DNA of 27,644 bases from assembly GCA_002404345.1 (NCBI GenBank), contig DHJN01000001.1, forward strand, positions 1-27,644, given 5' to 3'. This DNA comes from Actinobacteria bacterium UBA4719. GTDB lineage: Bacteria; Actinomycetota; Actinomycetes; Actinomycetales; Dermatophilaceae. The notes under the pieces were generated by a model that ran no database searches, was not told the DNA's origin, and worked only from the letters and a program-made list of their open reading frames with translations. The position numbers and the translations under genes were made by a program. Positions 22,670 to 27,644 of the stretch are shown piece by piece; position 1 is the first letter of the stretch; every line of letters begins with the position of its first letter.

Positions 22670-25126
22670 ATGACTAAGTTGTCCTCGGTCGATCGTTCGC
22701 GCGTCAAGGCTTGGCTGGTGAGCATCGGACTACTACTGGGAGCAATCGTGGGCGCCACGGTGACCAACGGCGCGGCCGACTGCGTCGTCGACATCGATGG
22801 TTTGGACGCCTCGGGGTTTGCCCGGCCGACGGAGCCCCTGCGGGTCACCGATCTGCAGCGACCACTGCCGTTCTCCGGAGCGGTCCCACCGGGGACAACG
22901 TCCGTGCAGGTGAAACTGGTCTTCTGGCCTCTGGCGATCCCGGTGAGCACACCTGCAGTTCGCGGCGGGGGCGGCTGGACGGCCAGCGTGAGTCCAGCGG
23001 ACTACCAGACCGGAGTCGGGCTCTATTACGTACAGGCGACCACGGACACCGGATGCTCTGCGGGCGGATGGATCCGAATCGAAGGCGATCCACTAGGGTC
23101 GCTCGCCGGCAGGGTAGCGGCGATCATTCTCGGCCTCGGCTTGCTGTTCCAGGTCGCCGGCGTCCTCCGTGGATCCCGGTGGGCGCTAATCGGCGCGTTG
23201 CCGACGGGCGCAGGGATCGCCCTCCTGCTGCAGCAATCCGGAGCGTTAGCTCTCGATGGCACATCGTGGGGGATCGCCACCGGATCCGCGGCCCTTATCG
23301 GCGGTGCATCCCGCGTGCTCACGCATTGGCGCGGCAGGCATCAAGCTCTGTCGCCACGGCCCAGAACGACGCCGCGGACGAGGGTGGGCTCACCGACCGA
23401 AACAACGAGAAGCATTCCAGACGTGACCGCGCCGACGGAGCCGACCTCGGCGGCAGCCCGACCAAGTCCCGACATCCTCTCGCACGCGAAGCCGCCTTCC
23501 TCGGCCGCCCGCGAATCAGACGGCATTCTCAGCCGGCCTACGGCACCCGCAGCACCGGTGGCACCGTCGTCCCGCGCGCCGGATCCGCCACGATCTGCCT
23601 ACGGATTCATCGACTCACCGGACGCGGTAGTTGCTGGCGACGAGTTCGAGGTCAACGTTGGACTGAGCGCCGAGCCGCAGCGTGGTGTCGCGGGCGGTGA
23701 GATGACCCGTCCAGCCTCGAGCCAAGGTCCATACAAGTTGGACATTCAAATCACCGCCGACGGCTTCGCGTTACGCGCCGGTGAATCTTGGCGCCGCGAG
23801 GTCGGAGTCACCGCCGACGAGCCGTACCCGAAATTCTCGGTCCACCTGACGGCGCAGGTTGCGCATTCGATCGACTGGCGCGCAATTCAGGTCAAATACG
23901 CGATCGCCGGAGTGCCGATCGGGTTCGCGCTCCGCTCGGTCGCAGTCGCCAGCAGCGCAGCCGAGCTGGCGACGGTGGTTCCGAAGCCGCAAGACTCACG
24001 GGCCAGCATCGAGGTGCCCGCCGGCGCGCAGGCGGCCGATCTCACCGTCACGATCACGGTCACCGACTCGACCCGCGGTCGCCTCGAGTGGACCTTTGAC
24101 GCGGCACCCGCGCTCGGCGTGCAGCTGCCTCACGCGGCCGCGTACTGCGAGCTCGGTCTGGGTGGCGCCGAGTTCGCCCGGGGTTTGATGCAGGGCATGA
24201 ATCGCCGCGAGGGCAAGCCGGGTCTGTACAACTATCTGGCTGGGGTTGGCCAGAAGATCGCGACGAAGATACCGGACGAATTCTGGCCACTGCTGGCCAG
24301 CGTCGCGATGCAAGTGAAGGACCGGCCGGTGTCGGTGTTGCTCCTGTGTGAGGAGCCGTACATGCCTTGGGATCTCGCCGTGCTCAGCGCTCCTCACTAC
24401 ACCGCGGCCCTTCCCGACCCCGCAGCTCCGCCGTTCTTGGCCGCTCAGGTCACCCTCGGACACTGGGTGTTCGATCGTCACAGTGGACCCAATGCGCGGC
24501 CCAAGCCGGTACCCCCGAAGCCACCGGTAGTGAAACGCTTCCTTGTCGTCAGCGGGGACTACAGCCTCCAGCCGGGATGGCGCCCGTTGCCCGAGGCGAC
24601 CGCCGAGGCTGGGACTCTGGCCGGCACCTGGCAAGCCAGCGCCGTCAACGCCGATACCGAGGCGGTGATCACCGCACTTGAAGGGGCACCCGATCTGATC
24701 CACTTCGCCTGCCACGGCGAGTTCGACGAACACAGCACCGACAACGGCCTGTTCCTGGCCGACGGTCAGCCGTTCGCACCTGAATCCGTCATGAGCATCA
24801 GCCTGAGCGAGAGCCCCTTCGTGTTCCTCAATGCCTGCCAGGTCGGACAGGGAGCCTTGACCCTTGGCGACTACGCCGGCATGGCTCAGGCCTTCTTGTT
24901 CTCCGGTGCCTCCGGAGTGATCGCGCCGCTGTGGTCGATCGACGACACGATCGCGCGCGGGCTGGCGGAGCGGTTCTACGCGCGCGTCTTCAATGGCGAG
25001 GCTCCCGCCGAGGTGTTGCGCGAGGAGCGGATGCAATTCAAGAACACGGTTGCCGGCGAGTCCGGCACCTGGCTCGCCTATCAGTTCTTCGGTCATCCCC
25101 TGATGCGCCTTGAGCGAGCGACCTAG
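22670..25126 (+). CDS. Membrane-anchored CHAT-domain protease
   Basis: 818 residues from ATG 22670; the frame is open upstream to 22451 but that part is Arg-rich and would bury the first membrane span. TM1 about 14-32 (AWLVSIGLLLGAIVGATV), an external loop about 35-146, TM2 about 147-165, TM3 about 170-190 and TM4 about 199-217 put the rest inside the cell. A Pro/Ser-rich linker (220-308) leads to a beta-rich domain (about 310-430, SAYGFIDSPDAVVAGDEFEV) often found with CHAT. The C-terminal third is the CHAT caspase-like protease: His682 in HFACHGE and Cys723 in FLNACQVG, followed by GASGVIAPLWSIDD. CHAT proteases act in caspase-like signalling, including CRISPR-linked Craspase. The stop overlaps the start of the hydrolase gene by one base. 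Confidence 0.85.
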   Translation: MTKLSSVDRSRVKAWLVSIGLLLGAIVGATVTNGAADCVVDIDGLDASGFARPTEPLRVTDLQRPLPFSGAVPPGTTSVQVKLVFWPLAIPVSTPAVRGGGGWTASVSPADYQTGVGLYYVQATTDTGCSAGGWIRIEGDPLGSLAGRVAAIILGLGLLFQVAGVLRGSRWALIGALPTGAGIALLLQQSGALALDGTSWGIATGSAALIGGASRVLTHWRGRHQALSPRPRTTPRTRVGSPTETTRSIPDVTAPTEPTSAAARPSPDILSHAKPPSSAARESDGILSRPTAPAAPVAPSSRAPDPPRSAYGFIDSPDAVVAGDEFEVNVGLSAEPQRGVAGGEMTRPASSQGPYKLDIQITADGFALRAGESWRREVGVTADEPYPKFSVHLTAQVAHSIDWRAIQVKYAIAGVPIGFALRSVAVASSAAELATVVPKPQDSRASIEVPAGAQAADLTVTITVTDSTRGRLEWTFDAAPALGVQLPHAAAYCELGLGGAEFARGLMQGMNRREGKPGLYNYLAGVGQKIATKIPDEFWPLLASVAMQVKDRPVSVLLLCEEPYMPWDLAVLSAPHYTAALPDPAAPPFLAAQVTLGHWVFDRHSGPNARPKPVPPKPPVVKRFLVVSGDYSLQPGWRPLPEATAEAGTLAGTWQASAVNADTEAVITALEGAPDLIHFACHGEFDEHSTDNGLFLADGQPFAPESVMSISLSESPFVFLNACQVGQGALTLGDYAGMAQAFLFSGASGVIAPLWSIDDTIARGLAERFYARVFNGEAPAEVLREERMQFKNTVAGESGTWLAYQFFGHPLMRLERAT

Positions 25127-26601
25127 TGCCGCCGCTGAATGCCACCGGAGCCCGGGTTCAGGTTGGTCGCGCGGTGTTGCGGACCCCGGGCCTCGCGGGC
25201 ACGGCAAGCGAGATCCCGCCTGGCGGATCGACCCAGCGGGCGGCCACCCTCTCGAGCAATGAGCTCGAGACCGTGCTGGCGGCGCACAACGTCACGCGCC
25301 AGCAGGTGATAGAACTCCGCGACACCCGCGAGGTCGACGCCGGTGGCTCTCCGACCCGGAGCACCCGTCTTGACGGGACCGTCATCGAGCTGGAGGTGCC
25401 TGACCCTGGTCCGAAGTTCGGTCAGGTCGTGCTTGCGACCGACGAGGCCGGAATCGTCAACTGGAGCCTCGCCCGGGATCAAACCGGAGCGCTGGCGACC
25501 AGCCGCGGTGCAGGAGGCAGCCGGACCTACCTGATCAAGCGGACGGTCGGAGCAGCACCGACAGGGCCGGGCTCGCGCGGGGTCATCGGCGCGATCGGCA
25601 AGAAACTGCTTCAGGTGTTGGTATTTCCGCTCATCGACCCGGTGCTCGGCGCGGTCGCCGAGGGTTACGCCCGGACGTGGGAGCAGGCCCACCGGCCCTA
25701 CCAGGTCCGCACGTTCACCACCGACAACTACACCCAGCCCGGCTCACCGATCGACGAACACGACTGGGGGCGTCTGGCCGCCGGTCGCTCGCTGCTATTT
25801 GTGCATGGCACCTTCGCTCGCGCGCACGGCGCCTTTCCGACCCTCCCCAGGTCGGTCATGCAACAGCTCGAGCAGACCTATGGCGGGCGACTGTTCGCCT
25901 TCGATCACTACACGGTCAGTGAAGATCCTCTCGACAACGCGCGCCGTCTGGCGGCCAGCATGCCCGAGGGCCTGAAGCTTGATCTCGACATCGTGTGCCA
26001 CAGCCGCGGTGGGCTGGTGGCCCGCGCGTTGGCGGAATCGTCAGAACTTCAGCTCGCGGGCCGTGAACTCCGAATCGGTCGGGTGGCGTTCGTCGCCTCA
26101 CCCAATGGCGGCTGTGTGCTCGCGGATCCCGACGGGATGAGCCATTTCATCGACCGTTACTCCAACTGGGTCAACTTCATCCCCGCGGGCCCGGTCATCG
26201 ACATGCTCGAGGGCGTGGTCACGGTGGCGAAGCTGCTGGCGGTCGGCGCGATGAAAGGTTTGGTGGGCCTGGAATCGATGGTCCCGCACGGCGGGTACCT
26301 GACCAAGGTCAACGCCGGCAGCCCGGCATCGGCCCACTACTTCGCATTGGCGTCGAACTACGAACCAACCGATCAGAACCTCCGGTCGTTCGCCCACAAC
26401 CTGCTGATGGATCAGATCTTCGGCACCGAGAACGACTTGGTGGTCCCGACGGCAGGCGTCTACGACGCCAACGGCGCCGGGTCCTTCCCGATTGCTGCGG
26501 ATGATCGACACGTCTTCGCAGCAGCCGACGGGATCGATCACGGGGGCTTTTTTGCCAATCCGGCGGCCCAGACGAAGCTCCTTGAGTGGCTCGTCGGCTG
26601 A
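25126..26601 (+). CDS. Alpha/beta hydrolase (lipase/esterase-like) paired with the CHAT protease
   Basis: 491 residues from GTG 25126, sharing one base with the CHAT stop (TAGTG). Residues 1-150 are a separate N-terminal region with a caspase-recognisable layout of loops but no known fold. Residues about 220-491 are a serine hydrolase: oxyanion strand LLFVHGTF (223-230), nucleophile Ser293 in CHSRGG, acid Asp437 in GTENDLVVPT and His472 in IDHGGFFANP, so the triad is complete. The HSRGG form and the 'FVHGTF' start are typical of large bacterial lipase-like proteins that accompany CHAT genes. No signal peptide or membrane span is visible, so it is cytoplasmic like the CHAT domain. The tight coupling suggests the hydrolase is the effector or a substrate of the protease. 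Confidence 0.85.
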   Translation: MPPLNATGARVQVGRAVLRTPGLAGTASEIPPGGSTQRAATLSSNELETVLAAHNVTRQQVIELRDTREVDAGGSPTRSTRLDGTVIELEVPDPGPKFGQVVLATDEAGIVNWSLARDQTGALATSRGAGGSRTYLIKRTVGAAPTGPGSRGVIGAIGKKLLQVLVFPLIDPVLGAVAEGYARTWEQAHRPYQVRTFTTDNYTQPGSPIDEHDWGRLAAGRSLLFVHGTFARAHGAFPTLPRSVMQQLEQTYGGRLFAFDHYTVSEDPLDNARRLAASMPEGLKLDLDIVCHSRGGLVARALAESSELQLAGRELRIGRVAFVASPNGGCVLADPDGMSHFIDRYSNWVNFIPAGPVIDMLEGVVTVAKLLAVGAMKGLVGLESMVPHGGYLTKVNAGSPASAHYFALASNYEPTDQNLRSFAHNLLMDQIFGTENDLVVPTAGVYDANGAGSFPIAADDRHVFAAADGIDHGGFFANPAAQTKLLEWLVG

Positions 26602-26612
26602 GTCCGACTCAG
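26598..26612 (+). terminator. Hairpin at the end of the CHAT operon
   Basis: CTGAGT-CCG-ACTCAG is a perfect 6-bp stem that includes the hydrolase stop codon. It is a small hairpin without a T-run; termination or 3'-end protection is possible. Confidence 0.35.
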
Positions 26613-26710
26613 GCGTCGCGTCGCTGGCCGGTACCAGCGCTTCGCGTTCGAACTAAGAAGAAGCGCGCGGATGTATCGAAGGACAAGCGGCCGCCGTAGT
26701 TTTCCTAGTG

Positions 26711-27046
26711 ATGAGCGACGAGCGCCAAGAACGAGACGCGACCGTCGGGGAAGCTGTAGACGAGGCGGCCCACGACGATGGTGAAGACCCTGACCACGAC
26801 GCGAACAGGGTCGCCGCCGTGCGGGACTTGATGCTCGCCGACCTGAAACAGCTGCAGGACTGGTGGAGTGCAAAGGACACGCCGGATGACACGACGTGGC
26901 TTCACATCAGCGGCACGAGCGTGTTGCTCTTCGAGCCCAACCCCGATGGCGAGGATCAGCCCGAACCGTTTGAACTGATCGGGCGGATGGAGGGCGTGCT
27001 CGGCGAGGTGGAGAACGTGCTCGGCCTCGAACCCAATTCCTTTTAG
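26711..27046 (+). CDS. Small acidic protein of unknown function
   Basis: 111 residues from ATG 26711 (GTG 26708 adjacent in frame). MSDERQERDATVGEAVDEAA and DDGEDPDHDANR form a very acidic, probably disordered start; the rest looks folded: MLADLKQLQDWWSAKDTPDD, TTWLHISGTSVLLFEPNPDG, then FELIGRMEGVLGEVENVLGL. No family is recognised and the ribosome site is weak. It is not tightly linked to the CHAT operon (109-base gap with a hairpin). Confidence 0.55.
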   Translation: MSDERQERDATVGEAVDEAAHDDGEDPDHDANRVAAVRDLMLADLKQLQDWWSAKDTPDDTTWLHISGTSVLLFEPNPDGEDQPEPFELIGRMEGVLGEVENVLGLEPNSF

Positions 27047-27064
27047 GAATCAGTCCCCGTGTGG

Positions 27065-27115
27065 CCGTGTGAGGTCGACGACCACGTCGCGGCGGGGCTT
27101 GAAACCTCACCACGG
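27065..27115 (+). terminator. Stem-loop after the acidic protein gene
   Basis: CCGTGTGAGGT (27065-27075) pairs with ACCTCACCACGG (27104-27115) with one bulged C; the loop contains a further small CGAC/GTCG stem. It lies 18 bases after the stop at 27046. Probably a terminator or structured 3' end; no T-run. Confidence 0.4.
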
Positions 27116-27265
27116 GTCAGGCGATGCTCCTATCTATGTGCAGCCCGCTACCTACCAAGCGCCCGGACGCGGTTCTTATCCCATTCGGCTGTGGTTCTCT
27201 CCACTGAAAGGTTGGTTCTCATGCCATTCGCAGTTTCACGCCCGCGGCCCGAACGACTAGCTAAC

Positions 27266-27292
27266 ACCGGTTCGAATCCGGTACGGGCTACC
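27266..27292 (+). other. Orphan tRNA 3' end (T-arm plus acceptor strand)
   Basis: ACCGG-TTCGAAT-CCGGT (27266-27282) is a perfect T-arm, followed by ACGGGCT as a 7-base acceptor strand, A as discriminator and CC (27283-27292). The required 5' partner AGCCCGT and the D and anticodon arms are not found at the right distance upstream; an AGCCCG at 27142 is about 140 bases away. This is what an attachment site left by an element that integrates into a tRNA gene looks like. The remaining 27116-27265 shows no gene. Confidence 0.55.
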
Positions 27293-27319
27293 GGTCCTCG
27301 GTGGGGAGACGCATCCCAT

Positions 27320-27559
27320 TCATCGCGAGACCTCCGCGAGCGTCGTGCGAAGCTCTTCGTACTCGGCCTTCGTGATCTCGCCCCGCGCCAAGCGGCGTGA
27401 AGCAATAGCCAACGGCGCGTCGATTCTGTACGGCGCGTCCGTCGCCGTCGCCCGGATCACCGCGACCACCACCAACGCAAGCAGCGCCAGGAGCAGAGCC
27501 ATCGGAATCCACATCCAGCCGCCTATCCAGCCATTCATCATGTAGTCCCAGTTCATCAT
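27320..27559 (-). CDS. SHOCT-domain membrane protein
   Basis: 79 residues from ATG 27559, with GGAGG 6 bases upstream. MMNWDYMMNGWIGGWMWIPM leads into one membrane span (about 14-36, MWIPMALLLALLALVVVAVI). The C-terminus, ASRRLARGEITKAEYEELRT, is the SHOCT domain ('RLA.GEIT.EEYE.lr..L'), a short helical pair thought to mediate oligomerisation. Such Met/Trp-rich one-span SHOCT proteins are common, often in stress or metal operons. It is the only gene read leftwards at this end of the window; its 3' end lies 28 bases from the tRNA fragment. Confidence 0.8.
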   Translation of the reverse strand: MMNWDYMMNGWIGGWMWIPMALLLALLALVVVAVIRATATDAPYRIDAPLAIASRRLARGEITKAEYEELRTTLAEVSR

Positions 27560-27644
27560 TCGTGGCCTCCATAGGTGCAAGCCATGTGTCGAGAGCGACC
27601 GTGCTTCTCTCGAGATCACGTCGCTAGGGGGCTGAGGAAAAAGC

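Noticed and set aside
23996..25207. Long minus-strand frame of 403 codons
   Set aside because: Antisense to the CHAT domain, whose catalytic motifs are unmistakable.
27142..27292. A complete tRNA with a long insert
   Set aside because: AGCCCG at 27142 could pair with the acceptor strand, but no D-arm or anticodon arm can be drawn and an intron of that size would be exceptional in bacteria.
1..27644. CRISPR array or tandem repeats
   Set aside because: No regularly spaced direct repeats were seen on reading; only short motif clusters and hairpins.

Overview
The window is a G+C-rich stretch (roughly 63-65% by eye) with many GTG starts, proline/arginine-rich small proteins, secreted proteins with classical signal peptides, an XRE-TPR regulator, DUF3892 and SHOCT proteins, and IS481-type transposase pieces. 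This suits a soil- or sediment-type Actinomycetota or Chloroflexota/Dormibacterota bacterium, but no marker gene fixes the phylum. No rRNA, complete tRNA or CRISPR array was seen.

Layout. 1-455: 3' part of an IS481-type transposase. 616-7244: two large divergent von Willebrand factor A (VWA) proteins, one with ASPM/HYDIN-like repeats (minus) and one with an N-terminal trypsin-like protease and a C-terminal membrane anchor (plus), separated by a broken small gene. 7334-8888: an XRE-TPR regulator preceded by a strong hairpin and an unmarked 42-codon gene for a secreted 11-residue peptide. 9.0-14.5 kb: accessory patchwork of small genes (zinc ribbon, DUF3892, two-TM protein, PIN nuclease, DUF2726 nuclease-like) mixed with decayed pieces of a LodA-type quinoprotein oxidase, a zinc-finger protein, an enolase-superfamily racemase (MenC/NAAAR) and an IS481 transposase. 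14.7-16.2 kb: minus-strand small membrane proteins and a second DUF3892 gene. 16.97-18.5 kb: two overlapping genes that look like a copper amine oxidase split in two. 19.5-21.7 kb: an operon for exported cell-surface proteins led by an M23 peptidase. 22.0-22.3 kb: a YjzC-like small protein and a perfect 22-bp inverted repeat. 22.4-26.6 kb: a membrane-bound CHAT protease overlapping an alpha/beta hydrolase gene. 26.7 kb to the end: a small acidic protein, an orphan tRNA 3' end and a SHOCT-domain membrane protein.

How the parts may work together. Two units look like candidate undescribed systems. The first is the CHAT protease plus serine hydrolase pair (22670-26601): intact catalytic residues, one-base gene overlap and predicted cytoplasmic location of both active domains suggest a protease-controlled effector, possibly immune or stress related. 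The second is the secreted peptide plus XRE-TPR regulator (7334-8888), which resembles RRNPP-type peptide signalling. The divergent VWA/protease pair and the split amine oxidase with a changed cofactor motif are further unusual units. Broken reading frames cluster in small accessory genes while about 13 kb of large genes are intact, so I read them as real decay rather than sequencing error, but this is inference.
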